Origin: Aeromonas encheleia
Lineage (GTDB): Bacteria; Pseudomonadota; Gammaproteobacteria; Enterobacterales; Aeromonadaceae
NCBI RefSeq assembly: GCF_900637545.1
Contig: NZ_LR134376.1
Location: 1,569,001 to 1,633,000 of the forward strand
Reading direction: 5' to 3'
Length of the DNA: 64,000 bases
Shown piece by piece: positions 1 to 8,473 of the stretch. How positions within the stretch are numbered: position 1 is the first letter of the stretch; every line of letters starts with the position of its first letter. The notes beneath the pieces were generated by a model. It was not told the DNA's origin and ran no database searches. It saw only the letters and a list, made by a program, of their open reading frames with translations. The position numbers and the translations under genes are program-made.

Positions 1-2
1 GC

Positions 3-500
3 AACCTCGGCACCGCCATCAACGCGCTGCAGGCGGCCTCCAGCCCCCATGCCTTCATGGGCATCAACCAGCAGGGTCAGGTCGCCCTGCTGCAGACCCA
101 GGGCAACCCGGACGGCCACGTGATCCTGCGCGGCGGCAAGCACCCGAACTACGACTCGGTCAATGTGTCGCTGGCGGAAGAGGCGCTGGAGAAGGCGGGC
201 CTGCTGCCCGGACTGGTGGTGGATTGCAGCCACGGCAACTCCAGCAAGGATCATCGCCTGCAACCCAAGGTGGCCGACAACGTCATCCACCAGATCCAGG
301 AGGGCAACAGCTCCATCATAGGGGTGATGCTCGAATCCAACCTGCTGGAGGGCAATCAGTCCAGCGAGCAGCCCAAGGAGCAGATGCGCTACGGGGTCTC
401 CATCACCGATGCCTGCATCGACTGGGACACCACCGCCACCCTGCTGGCACGTTGCCACAGCCAGCTGGCGACCCCTCTCAAGGGCAGAACCTCGTCTTAA
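3..500 (+). CDS. aroF: 3-deoxy-7-phosphoheptulonate (DAHP) synthase, C-terminal part (cut by window start)
   Basis: First committed enzyme of the shikimate pathway, condensing phosphoenolpyruvate with erythrose 4-phosphate. About 165 C-terminal residues are present and the frame is open to the left edge. Recognisable class I DAHP synthase stretches are GNPDGHVILRGG, the VDCSHGNSSKDH metal-binding loop and GVMLESNLLEGNQ, ending with the SITDACIDWD segment. The directly following tyrA suggests the tyrosine-sensitive isozyme AroF rather than AroG or AroH; this is inferred from gene order, since the N-terminal feedback site lies outside the window. Confidence 0.93.
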   Translation, partial: NLGTAINALQAASSPHAFMGINQQGQVALLQTQGNPDGHVILRGGKHPNYDSVNVSLAEEALEKAGLLPGLVVDCSHGNSSKDHRLQPKVADNVIHQIQEGNSSIIGVMLESNLLEGNQSSEQPKEQMRYGVSITDACIDWDTTATLLARCHSQLATPLKGRTSS

Positions 501-527
501 GCCGTGGTATCTTGTCTGACGGAAAGT

Positions 528-562
528 CGAGAACGGCACACCCCTTGGCTGTGCCGTTCTCG
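528..562 (+). terminator. Strong intercistronic hairpin between aroF and tyrA
   Basis: A perfect 13-bp inverted repeat (528-540 with 550-562, arm CGAGAACGGCACA) with a 9-nt loop, 28 bp after the aroF stop. It has no clean T-run (CGTGACATC follows), so it is either a weak terminator/attenuator or an mRNA-stabilising stem giving unequal aroF and tyrA expression. Confidence 0.6.
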
Positions 563-628
563 TGACATCTTGTTGTCATCGATTGAATCACAGGGCGCCG
601 CCGCCAGCGGCGCCAGCAGGGACCGGAT

Positions 629-1756
629 ATGGCTGAAGAGTTGAATGCCCTCAGAGACAAGATTGATGCGGTAGATCGGCAGTTGATCGATCTGCTGGCG
701 GAGCGTCTGGCCCTGGTGGGGGAAGTGGGCGAGGTGAAGAGTCGGCACGGCCTGCCCATCTACGCGCCGGATCGGGAGGCGAGCATGCTGGCCCGCCGCC
801 GGGCCGAGGCCGAGGCGCTCGGGGTGCCGGGGGATCTCATCGAGGATGTGCTGCGCCGGGTGATGCGCGAATCCTACGCCAGCGAGAAAGATACCGGCTT
901 CAAGTGCATGAAGCCGACTCTGGGCAAGGTGGTCATCATCGGCGGCCAGGGCCAGCTTGGCCGGCTGTTCGGCCATATGTTCAGCCTCTCCGGCTATCGC
1001 GTCGAGACCCTGGAGCAGGCCGACTGGCCGAGGGCCGATGCCATCCTGGCCGGTGCTGGCCTGGTGATGGTGGCGGTACCCATCGACATCACCTGCCAGA
1101 TCATCGACCGGCTCGGCCACTTGCCCGCCGATTGCCTGCTGGTGGATGTCACCAGCGTCAAGGGGGAGCCGCTCGCTCACATGCTGGCGGTACACCAGGG
1201 GCCGGTATTGGGGCTGCACCCCATGTTCGGGCCGGACGTGGCCAGCCTCGCCAAGCAGGTGATCGTCTGCTGCCAGGGCCGGGACCCGGCCGCCAGCCAG
1301 TGGCTGCTGGATCAGATGACCATCTGGGGCGCCCGCCTGCAGCAGGTCGAGGCCCGCGCCCACGATGAGGCCATGACCCTCATTCAGGCGCTGCGTCACT
1401 TCGCGACCTTCGCCTACGGCTGGCACCTCTCTCAAGAGCGGGCCAATCTGGACAGGCTGCTGGCCCTGAGCTCCCCCATCTACCGGCTGGAGCTCGCCAT
1501 GGTGGGACGGCTGTTCGCCCAGGATCCCGAGCTCTATGCCGACATCATCCTCTCGTCGCCGCAGAATCTGGCGATGATCCGCCGCTACTACCAGAACTTC
1601 GGTGAGGTGCTGGGGTTGCTGGAGCAGGGGGACAGGGCCGGCTTCATCGAGGCCTTCTCGCAGGTCTCCGGCTTCTTCGGCGAACATGCCGACGAGTTCC
1701 TGCGCGAGAGCCGCATGCTGCTGGCCCAGGCCAACGACCGCCGCCAGCACGGCTGA
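629..1756 (+). CDS. tyrA: Bifunctional chorismate mutase / prephenate dehydrogenase
   Basis: Makes 4-hydroxyphenylpyruvate, the tyrosine precursor, from chorismate via prephenate. 375 residues, the usual TyrA length. The AroQ-type chorismate mutase domain occupies about residues 5-90 ([19 protein letters not shown]). An NAD-binding fold starts near residue 98 ([15 protein letters not shown], GxGxxG type), followed by the dehydrogenase domain with [10 protein letters not shown] near 195. ATG 629 lies 128 bp after the aroF stop, so the pair forms the classical aroF-tyrA unit with a hairpin in the gap. No clear TyrR box was recognised inside the window. Confidence 0.96.
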   Translation: MAEELNALRDKIDAVDRQLIDLLAERLALVGEVGEVKSRHGLPIYAPDREASMLARRRAEAEALGVPGDLIEDVLRRVMRESYASEKDTGFKCMKPTLGKVVIIGGQGQLGRLFGHMFSLSGYRVETLEQADWPRADAILAGAGLVMVAVPIDITCQIIDRLGHLPADCLLVDVTSVKGEPLAHMLAVHQGPVLGLHPMFGPDVASLAKQVIVCCQGRDPAASQWLLDQMTIWGARLQQVEARAHDEAMTLIQALRHFATFAYGWHLSQERANLDRLLALSSPIYRLELAMVGRLFAQDPELYADIILSSPQNLAMIRRYYQNFGEVLGLLEQGDRAGFIEAFSQVSGFFGEHADEFLRESRMLLAQANDRRQHG

Positions 1757-1774
1757 GGCGGCGTGCATCCATAC

Positions 1775-1799
1775 AAAAGGGGCCCTCGGGGCCCCTTTT
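1775..1799. terminator. Bidirectional terminator between tyrA and hdfR
   Basis: Symmetric hairpin AAAAGGGGC...GCCCCTTTT with a short loop, placed between the convergent tyrA (+) and hdfR (-) genes. A-run and T-run flank both sides, so it can serve both strands. Confidence 0.9.
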
Positions 1800-1824
1800 G
1801 CTGTCTGTGCTATCCAGTCTGGGA

Positions 1825-2700
1825 TTATTCCGGCTGCGGCAGGCGCAGATCGGCATCGGCCCAGCCCAGCGGCAGGGTCAGCAACTGATCGATCAGCTCC
1901 CGGCGATCGGACTTCTCCAGGTAGGCGAGGTAGAGCGGGCGACTCAGCGGCTGACCCCCTTCCACCAGATGAAGCCGTCCCTGCTCGAGGAAGGGGCTCA
2001 CCATCCGCCGTGGCAGATAGGCGGCGCCACCGTTGGCCAGCACGAACTGCAACGCCATGCTGGCGGAGCTCGAATGCAACACCGGGGTCTTCTGCAGGCT
2101 CTGCAGCCGGCTGGGCTGCGGCTCGAAGCTGGTGCCCCAGTCGAGGTGAATGTGCGGCATCTGCATCAGGCTGTCGGCGTTGGCGGCCCCATCCCGGCTC
2201 ACCAGCTCGAACACCAGCTCACCGATGGGGTGCAGGGCGATCTCGTCGATCTTGGTCGGCTCCGAGAGCAGGGCCAGATCGAGGGAGCGCTCCAGCAGCT
2301 GGCGGCACAGGTGCTCGCGGGAGGCGGTCTCGAGCCGTACCGCGAGGCCGGGGGCCAGCGCATAGACATGGTTGAGCCAGTCGTTGAAATCGAGCTCCCA
2401 GAACACCGCTGGCGCGCCGATGGCGAGCTGCTGACTGAAACCGGGGGAGAGGGCCACATCCTGCTTGGCGCGGCCCAGGGTGTGCAAGATGGCATCGGCG
2501 TAGGGCAGCAGACGCTCACCGGAGGCCGTCAGCCGGATGTTGTTGCGATGACGGGCAAACAGACTGACCCCGAGCTGTTGCTCGAGCTGGCGGATCCGAA
2601 AGCTCACCGCCGACTGGGTCAGATAGAGATTCTCAGCCGCCCGGCCAAAGTGGCGGGTCTTGCTGACCTCGATGAAGGTCCGCAGCAGTTCGGTATCCAT
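1825..2700 (-). CDS. hdfR: LysR-family transcriptional regulator, HdfR type
   Basis: DNA-binding LysR regulator of 291 residues. The N-terminal winged-helix (residues 1-60) begins MDTELLRTFIEVSKTRHFGR and contains LYLTQSAVSFRIRQLE, very close to Enterobacteria HdfR, a repressor of the flagellar master operon flhDC in E. coli. The rest is the LysR effector-binding fold. The ATG at 2700 overlaps the maoP stop by one base (TAATG), so translation is probably coupled; an earlier in-frame ATG exists inside maoP but would add an unrelated extension. In E. coli hdfR and maoP are also neighbours but divergent. Polar flagella in Aeromonas are not FlhDC-driven, so the target here may differ. Confidence 0.88.
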   Translation of the reverse strand: MDTELLRTFIEVSKTRHFGRAAENLYLTQSAVSFRIRQLEQQLGVSLFARHRNNIRLTASGERLLPYADAILHTLGRAKQDVALSPGFSQQLAIGAPAVFWELDFNDWLNHVYALAPGLAVRLETASREHLCRQLLERSLDLALLSEPTKIDEIALHPIGELVFELVSRDGAANADSLMQMPHIHLDWGTSFEPQPSRLQSLQKTPVLHSSSASMALQFVLANGGAAYLPRRMVSPFLEQGRLHLVEGGQPLSRPLYLAYLEKSDRRELIDQLLTLPLGWADADLRLPQPE

Positions 2701-3065
2701 TAATCGAGTGACTCGTCGCTGCCACCACCGCCGCCGCCACCACTCTCGAAGCCGCCGCCGGTGTCTTCGTTGGCGCCGCCCGCGACTGTGCAGAGGCGGT
2801 GCACCCGCTTGGGACCGATCACCTTCAGATATTTGAACCACACCTTGGCGTGCGGGTTGCCACCGGCCTCACCGGATTTGACCTGTTCGAGGAAGGCACT
2901 CTCGACCTCATCGCGCGGCGCCAGGTTGCCCTGATAGAGCGCCAGCATGACGGTGCCGAACTTTTCCAGACTGTCCGCTTCGGCCACGGTGAATTCGCCA
3001 CTGCGACGCAGGCCACGGGGGAAATGTTTGAAGTCATTGAAACGCTTGTCTGATTCGAAGCTCAT
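2700..3065 (-). CDS. maoP: MaoP / YifE family macrodomain organisation protein
   Basis: About 121 residues from the ATG at 3065 (MSFESDKRFNDFKHFPRGL). The core (RFNDFKHFPRGLRRSGEFT... KYLKVIGPKRVHRLCTVAGG) matches the YifE/MaoP family; E. coli MaoP acts with the maoS site in organisation of the Ori macrodomain. A frame extension to 3110 exists, but the family start is at 3065. The C-terminus is unusual: a glycine-rich run (GGGFESGGGGGGG) and an acidic end (SDESLD). It is the upstream gene of a TAATG-coupled pair with hdfR. Confidence 0.88.
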   Translation of the reverse strand: MSFESDKRFNDFKHFPRGLRRSGEFTVAEADSLEKFGTVMLALYQGNLAPRDEVESAFLEQVKSGEAGGNPHAKVWFKYLKVIGPKRVHRLCTVAGGANEDTGGGFESGGGGGGGSDESLD

Positions 3066-3292
3066 AGTGCTCTTGTTCTGGTTAGTTTGACCTTTGCGGG
3101 CAAGTATCATCAGGCCGTCGCAGAGTGCAAAATCAATTTTCTTCCTATGTTAATAAATATCTTTCATCGAACTGGGTTTGTCTCACCCCGCGCGGGAATT
3201 TTGCGGTGAGCAGCACAAAAAGCCTGAAAAATAGTGGAGTTATGTCAGCTTCTGTAAAGGAAGGAGAGAATGGCCGCAGATAAAAAAGCTAA

Positions 3293-3320
3293 AAATAAAG
3301 CGCCATATGGCGCTTTATTT
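3293..3320. terminator. Bidirectional terminator, perfect 28-bp palindrome
   Basis: AAATAAAGCGCC and its exact complement form an uninterrupted palindrome just downstream of ecotin (minus strand). It ends ecotin transcription. The rest of 3066-3292 is the maoP upstream region, where no further gene is seen. Confidence 0.9.
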
Positions 3321-3359
3321 GGGATCGTCATGAATCGGCTGAACCCGATATCCGGTCAC

Positions 3360-3842
3360 TCACTCGATCATGGCTGGCTGAGCCAGGTTGTCGGCACGCC
3401 ACAGACGGTAGCGTACTTCATACTCCTGCGGCACATAGATGACGAACGGCAGCTTGGAGTTGTAGTTCACGAAGAAGCCCTGACCATAGATCTGGATGAA
3501 GGTCTCTTTCTTCTGACCGTCCGGGCAGGCCATCAGGGTGCTGATGGGGCCGGAGACCTGACCCAGGGTCAGGTAGTTGTAGCCCCAGCCCTTGACGCTG
3601 TGCTGTTCCAGGTTGCCGGCGAAGCGAGGCAGGTTGCAGTCAACCGGCATCTTCTTGCCGACCTGCAGCTCGACCATCATGTCGGCTTCGTTCTCGACTT
3701 CCGGCAGGCGGATCACGACACGTTCCTGGTTCACTTCGGCGGCGGGGAACATGCTGATATCAAATTTTTTCGGCTCGGCGGCGAAGGCATGGCCACCCAA
3801 TAACAAGGCGCCCAGCAGGCTAAAACGCAATACGGTTTTCAT
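3360..3842 (-). CDS. eco: Ecotin, periplasmic serine protease inhibitor
   Basis: Dimeric inhibitor of trypsin-fold proteases (trypsin, elastase, chymotrypsin and others). 160 residues from ATG 3842, preceded by GAGG at good spacing; an ATG 24 bp upstream has weaker support. Signal peptide at about 1-21 (MKTVLRFSLLGALLLGGHAFA). Family landmarks: VDCNLPRFAGNLEQ, GWGYNYLTL, the reactive loop STLMACPDG with Met at the P1 site as in E. coli ecotin, and YNSKLPFVIYVP near the end. The two cysteines expected to form the loop disulfide (DCN and ACP) are present. Monocistronic. Confidence 0.96.
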   Translation of the reverse strand: MKTVLRFSLLGALLLGGHAFAAEPKKFDISMFPAAEVNQERVVIRLPEVENEADMMVELQVGKKMPVDCNLPRFAGNLEQHSVKGWGYNYLTLGQVSGPISTLMACPDGQKKETFIQIYGQGFFVNYNSKLPFVIYVPQEYEVRYRLWRADNLAQPAMIE

Positions 3843-4044
3843 CTGTACCTCATGGGGTTGGTTCAACGCCGCTAGACTAACCGCTCTGCCGGTTTCATGC
3901 CAGCGCTCTGCGGCCCAAATCCGGCGGGATCAGGCACACAATGACGTGATCTGGTGCTTTTTTGATATCAAATCCCACCAATGCTCTTATCCCTCGCCGA
4001 GGGGGCGGGGCCAACGCGGCCGGCCGAGGCCCCGCACCGTCCGG

Positions 4045-4602
4045 CTAGCGTACCAGCAGCACCTGCTTGGCCCAGGCACTGGGTGCCCGCATGCCGATGG
4101 CGCCGCTGGTGATGTCGAGATAGGCCACCGTCTTGCCCGCCGGGAAGGGGGTGGAGGACCAGAGATAGACGTAGCCGTCATTCACCTCCTTGCCCTCGCC
4201 GGCCATGGCGCGGGGAAAGATGGTTTCATTCAGTGCCGGTTTGTAGCAGGCGGATTCCAGCAGGCTGGCCAGCTCCTTGATGGTGGGCAGGCGCCAGTCA
4301 TGGTGGCCGCCGAAGCCATAGAGGGCGTGGTTGGGTTCGGTGCGGATCCGCTCCGCCGTCAGCAGCGCCTGTTGCCAGTAGAGCCGGGTCGGCTCGCCGC
4401 TGCAGCTCTGGTTGCGCCAGCTCTGGCCGAGCTGGCAACGCATCCAGGTCAGGCCGGAGGCTCTGTCCGTCACTGTGCCGTCGCCGCGATCGAGGAAGCG
4501 TGAGCTGGGGCTGGTTCTGGGCATGCTGTCGTCGCAGATGGCGATGGCCAGTGCCAGCGGGCTGCACAGACAAAGCAGCAGGGTCAGGAGAAACTTGTTC
4601 AT
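4045..4602 (-). CDS. Secreted DUF1566 (Lcl C-terminal-like) protein, short paralogue
   Basis: 185 residues with signal peptide 1-20 (MNKFLLTLLLCLCSPLALA). The body is a DUF1566 domain: GDGTVTDRASGLTWMRC, HHDWRLPTIKELASLL and YLWSSTPFP are the typical blocks. Family members are surface or periplasmic proteins, some linked to adhesion; function here is unknown. The ATG overlaps the upstream DUF1566 lipoprotein stop by four bases (ATGA). It is the last gene of the five-gene block starting at 12678. It lacks the long N-terminal region of its neighbour and keeps only the DUF1566 core. Confidence 0.82.
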   Translation of the reverse strand: MNKFLLTLLLCLCSPLALAIAICDDSMPRTSPSSRFLDRGDGTVTDRASGLTWMRCQLGQSWRNQSCSGEPTRLYWQQALLTAERIRTEPNHALYGFGGHHDWRLPTIKELASLLESACYKPALNETIFPRAMAGEGKEVNDGYVYLWSSTPFPAGKTVAYLDITSGAIGMRAPSAWAKQVLLVR

Positions 4603-5966
4603 CGGGTTACCTCGGCCACCAGGCGCAGTTGCAGGGCATTGACTTCATTGGGATTCTGGACGGCATAGGGATAATCGGCGCCCGGATCCTCCCCCAGGAA
4701 CTGGGGACCAAGGACCGCGATGGGAACGCTCTCGAGACGACGGGACGGGGTCAGGGTCTGACTCCAGTAGATGCCATGGTAGTCACCGTTGGAAGGGCCG
4801 ACATCGGGGAAATAGCGCACATCAATGCTGACGACCTGGCCGTCTTGCTGACTGAGGGAGCCAAAATGCTGCAGGCTCATCAGCTCCTGAATGTGGGGCA
4901 GACGCCAGTTCTGGATGCCGCACAGTTGCTGGCTATTGAGCCATTGACGGTATTGCTCGGTTGAGCAGATGGCCTCGCCATTCGGGCAGGCGTAGTCCAG
5001 CTCCTTCTGGGTGGGATGGTAGTTGCCGAATTCCCAGGCGAAGACCCGATGCAGATCCCGCGGACTGTCCGGGTCATCCAGCTTTTTCTCCCAGACGAGG
5101 CCGCTGTTGAGATCCTCCACACAATCCCATTGAGCTGCGCTGTCCGGCAGCGGCTGCCCCTTGTTGTCGAGCTTGCGATAACGCAGGGGAGCCTGCTTGA
5201 GGCTGGCATCCTGGCCCGGGTGATCCGCGGGCTCGCTGGTGAGCAGATAATCCACTCCGTCGCTGTACGTCGTGACGCCGCTGGCGGTGACCAGGGCTCT
5301 TGGCTGCTGCTGTTGCAATACGGCGCCGAGTCGGGGTTGCAGGCTGAGGAGCTCCGGACTGTCGGAAAAATGCTGACTGAGCTCGGGCAGCAGGGTGACC
5401 AGCCCCTGCCAGATCTGGCGCCGGCGTTCATCGACCGTGATCCCCGGCAGGGTCGTGGCGTCATCGAGTGCGGCCAGCGCCAGTTCACCGAGGGCCTGGT
5501 TGAACTCTTCCAACCGAGCCAGGGCGGCCAGATCCTGGCCCGGCTGCAGCGGCGCCAGGGCGAGCAGCAGGGCGGCCAGCGCCTCGGCCGGTGGTAATCC
5601 CTCGCCGATGCGGGTCTGCAACAGGCTGCTCAGGGGGGTGGGGGTGAGCTGCTGCCCATCCTGGCGTGCCGCCGGGTGGGTCAGGGTCAGGGCTGCCGGG
5701 TCGCTTGGGATGAACAGCAGGGGGCTGGTCAGCAAGGCGGGGGAGCGGCCTGTCAGCGGGCGGGCACCGGCGGCGCCGCTGACGGCGGGTTCACCGGCGT
5801 CGCAGCGATCGTTTTGATTGAGGTTGACGCACAGGGTGCCCGCCTGGGGCAGGCTGGCCGTCAGGCGATAGTCCGGCGCGGCCAGGGGCGCCTCGTCCGA
5901 GCCGCCACCGCAGGCGGTGAGCAGGGGCGCCAGCAAACAGGCCAGCGGGCTAATTCTCATCTTCAT
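4599..5966 (-). CDS. DUF1566-domain lipoprotein
   Basis: 455 residues. The lipobox LLTAC near residue 19 is followed by GGGSDE, indicating an outer-membrane lipoprotein. Residues ~25-220 are a helical, Leu/Ala/Gln-rich region with TLCVNLNQNDRCDAGEPA early on. Residues ~270-450 hold the DUF1566 domain (DLNSGLVWEKK, NWRLPHIQELMSL, YWSQT). Its start lies 37 bp after the metalloprotease stop and its stop overlaps the next DUF1566 gene, so the two are surely co-translated. Ligand and role are not known; context suggests cell-surface work with the protease and receptor genes upstream. Confidence 0.8.
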   Translation of the reverse strand: MKMRISPLACLLAPLLTACGGGSDEAPLAAPDYRLTASLPQAGTLCVNLNQNDRCDAGEPAVSGAAGARPLTGRSPALLTSPLLFIPSDPAALTLTHPAARQDGQQLTPTPLSSLLQTRIGEGLPPAEALAALLLALAPLQPGQDLAALARLEEFNQALGELALAALDDATTLPGITVDERRRQIWQGLVTLLPELSQHFSDSPELLSLQPRLGAVLQQQQPRALVTASGVTTYSDGVDYLLTSEPADHPGQDASLKQAPLRYRKLDNKGQPLPDSAAQWDCVEDLNSGLVWEKKLDDPDSPRDLHRVFAWEFGNYHPTQKELDYACPNGEAICSTEQYRQWLNSQQLCGIQNWRLPHIQELMSLQHFGSLSQQDGQVVSIDVRYFPDVGPSNGDYHGIYWSQTLTPSRRLESVPIAVLGPQFLGEDPGADYPYAVQNPNEVNALQLRLVAEVTR

Positions 5967-6003
5967 TTATGGTCCTTGGAGGGGCCTTGGCCCCTCGCTG
6001 CTA

Positions 6004-8433
6004 TTAATAGGAACGAACGGTCTTGCGACGGGCGAGGCGGCGCCAGAGGGCGAGCGGCAACAGCCAGAGCGGGTTGAAGGCTCCGCCCCCGCCGCTGTCC
6101 GCGGTGTCGAAGTGGATGATGCCGTCATCCGGCGGCGCTATGGGCTCGCCGCACCGGGCACCGGTGCGCTGGCTGATGCTCCAGCCATTGAGGCGGCCCT
6201 GCTTGCCGGGGGCGTTGTCCACCAGCTCCAGGGTCCACCGGCCGGCCAGCGGCTCACCGATGAGCTGACTCAGGGGCTGCAAGGATTGCAGCTCGGTCGG
6301 GAACACCCCCTTGAGGCGCGGCAGCGGGCTGTAGCCCTTGTCCCAGATCTGGACCCGGGTGCCGGAGGGGGAGTTGAGCCAGATCTCCAGCTCGTCCAGG
6401 GCCTGGTGTTGCAGATCCAGGCTCAGTTGCAGCTCACCGCTCACCCGGGCCAGGGTCTTCTCCACCATCAGGCTGGTCTGGCTCAGTCCCTTCTCATCGG
6501 AGCTCAACGCATCCCTGAGGGTCAGTGACTGGCCGTTGGCCCGGCTGATCACGGGGGTACCGATGGGCAGGCTCAGTTGCTGCTGCCATTGACGCTCGCT
6601 CGGGCTGGCCCCGGTGAGGGCGAGGCTGACCGGCAGCGCCGCGACATCGCCACAGGCGAGCGGGGTCTGGGCCAGCAGCCGCAGGGTGGTGGTTATGCTG
6701 GCACCTGCCGCCAGGGTGCTGGTCTGCCACTGGTAGGGATCGGCCTGCAGACCGCCGGGCAGGGCCAGGGTCAGACTGTGCAGGGTCACCGCCGTGGTGC
6801 CGGGGTTGCTGAGGCTGAGCACCACGGACTGGCGCTTGCCGAGTTCGATGGCGCTGCCGTCGGCCAGGGCTATGTTGACCGGCGCCTGCAGCAGGCCGTG
6901 CTGGCGGAATGCCTGCTCCAGCAGACGGCCATAGTGGCGCGCCGGGTAGAGTCGCTCGGCCGTGTCCACCGTGAGGCGGGCCAGCTGCGGCATGCGGATG
7001 GCCGGGCCCAGGCCGAAGTGGGCCTCGATGACGAGGCGATCAAACTCGTCCCGCGCCAGCTCCCCGTGCTCGGCCACCGCCGCCAGCAGGGCCTGGAACA
7101 GAGGCGTGCCCCACAGCTGATCCCCGTTGCTGCCGTTGATGGTGCGGTGGGCCGGGTAGTTGTAGTCCGGGTGGTAGCGGGCGCGCAGATCATCCAGCTG
7201 GCGCGGCACCCTGTCGGTGAAGCGGGCATCCCAGTTGAACACCATGGCCGGCTCGAAGTTGCGCCCGGCCTCGCTGCGCTGGCGATGGCTGGCCGCCAGA
7301 TAGTCGCTGAAGCCTTCGCCGATGGCGCCCCAGTCCCCCTCATCGCCGAGATCCGGCACTATGTGGTGCTGCACCGCATGGCCGAACTCGTGCCAGACAA
7401 CCATGGGATCCTCGGCATCGGGCACGCCGCTGCGGCCCAGCTCCAGCCTGCGCTCGAACGGATCGTAGAGGGAGTTGTCCTGAAAGCCCGCATCGGTGTC
7501 GATGTCGAGGGCGCCCGGGATGAGGTTGGCAAAGCCGAGCGCCTTGAGGTGGCGCTGGGCCAGGTCCAGGTGGTAGTAGGCGTTGATGTCGGCAAAGCCG
7601 AGGTCGTCCCGGGTCAGGCGAAACGCCAGTGGGTTGTCGGCGCGGTAGGGGGCCGTGCTGGGCTCCATGGCATCCACCACCCGGGCATGGGGGCCGCTCA
7701 GCACGTAGTCACTGCCTTGCCGGGTGACGGGCAGCACCACCTTGTCCTGATAGGCGGCATCGGCCAGCACCAGAGCTTCGTGCCAGACCAGGCTGGCATC
7801 TTGCAGCTGGGTGCGAGGATCCGGATCGAACACCCGGGCCAGCACCGACACCTCGCCCGCGTCAGGCGCCTGCAGCGCCTGGGTGGTGGCGATGTCGCCC
7901 CAGCGGCCGAGCTCCTGACTGCCGTCGCAGCTCGCAAACAGCTGTACATGGGAGGCCTTGGCGTTGCCCTCCTTGTGCTCGCGTACCCGTTGGCGCAGGG
8001 CCGGCACCAGGGTCTCGCCATCGCGCCAATACCAGGCCTCGACCGGTCCCAGCGGATCTATCTCGGCGCCCGCATCGCGCAGGCTGGTCAGCAGGGGATC
8101 CAGGTTGCCGCTGGCATCGCAGCCCGGCTGGCTGGCGGTGAGGGGGCGCAGGTTGTGGTAGAGGCGCCAGGGCTTGCCGGCCGGATCGATGCTGACGGCG
8201 GCCTGAGTGGTGGCCACCGGCAGGCCGTTGACCAGCTGGTGGAAGCTATGGTGATGGCCGAGCAGGCTGGTCCTGTCGTAGTCGAGGGCCAGGGTCACGC
8301 CGAGGCGCTGCTCCAGCCACTGCTGCGGCGTGGTGGTCAGCGGCGCTGCATCGACGAACAGCAGCTCCGCCGCACAGAGGGGCTGGGCGAGCAGGGTCGC
8401 CGCCAGCCAGAGGGCCAGGGAAGAGGGTTTCAT
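6004..8433 (-). CDS. Secreted gluzincin-type zinc metalloprotease with P domain and GlyGly-CTERM-like tail
   Basis: 809 residues from ATG 8433. Signal peptide ~1-20 (MKPSSLALWLAATLLAQPLCA). Residues ~30-130 resemble a fungalysin/thermolysin-type propeptide. The catalytic centre is HEFGH near 347, with the third ligand probably the Glu of GEGFSD near 370, an M36/M4-like arrangement. A proprotein-convertase P-like domain follows (~660-770: LNSPSGTRVQIWD, LAGRWTLELVDNAPG, GRLNGWSI). The C-terminus reads SGGGGAFNPLWLLPLALWRRLARRK: Gly-rich motif, hydrophobic helix, Arg cluster, as in GlyGly-CTERM substrates of rhombosortase. It is expected to be exported (type II route in such species), then cleaved and surface-attached or released. 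40 bp downstream of the S9 peptidase. Confidence 0.83.
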   Translation of the reverse strand: MKPSSLALWLAATLLAQPLCAAELLFVDAAPLTTTPQQWLEQRLGVTLALDYDRTSLLGHHHSFHQLVNGLPVATTQAAVSIDPAGKPWRLYHNLRPLTASQPGCDASGNLDPLLTSLRDAGAEIDPLGPVEAWYWRDGETLVPALRQRVREHKEGNAKASHVQLFASCDGSQELGRWGDIATTQALQAPDAGEVSVLARVFDPDPRTQLQDASLVWHEALVLADAAYQDKVVLPVTRQGSDYVLSGPHARVVDAMEPSTAPYRADNPLAFRLTRDDLGFADINAYYHLDLAQRHLKALGFANLIPGALDIDTDAGFQDNSLYDPFERRLELGRSGVPDAEDPMVVWHEFGHAVQHHIVPDLGDEGDWGAIGEGFSDYLAASHRQRSEAGRNFEPAMVFNWDARFTDRVPRQLDDLRARYHPDYNYPAHRTINGSNGDQLWGTPLFQALLAAVAEHGELARDEFDRLVIEAHFGLGPAIRMPQLARLTVDTAERLYPARHYGRLLEQAFRQHGLLQAPVNIALADGSAIELGKRQSVVLSLSNPGTTAVTLHSLTLALPGGLQADPYQWQTSTLAAGASITTTLRLLAQTPLACGDVAALPVSLALTGASPSERQWQQQLSLPIGTPVISRANGQSLTLRDALSSDEKGLSQTSLMVEKTLARVSGELQLSLDLQHQALDELEIWLNSPSGTRVQIWDKGYSPLPRLKGVFPTELQSLQPLSQLIGEPLAGRWTLELVDNAPGKQGRLNGWSISQRTGARCGEPIAPPDDGIIHFDTADSGGGGAFNPLWLLPLALWRRLARRKTVRSY

Positions 8434-8473
8434 AGTTGACTCCAAAACAGAGATGAAAGGGGGCGCCATGGCA

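Noticed and set aside
497..1768. 423-codon ORF antisense to tyrA
   Set aside because: Long antisense frames are common in GC-rich genes; composition (Gln/Leu/Gly-rich) is a shadow of tyrA.
2700..2841. Longer LysR protein starting at 2841
   Set aside because: The extension lies inside maoP; the family start MDTELL is at 2700 and fits a TAATG overlap.
6577..8439. 620-codon ORF antisense to the metalloprotease
   Set aside because: Shadow frame; the minus strand carries the HEFGH and P-domain motifs.
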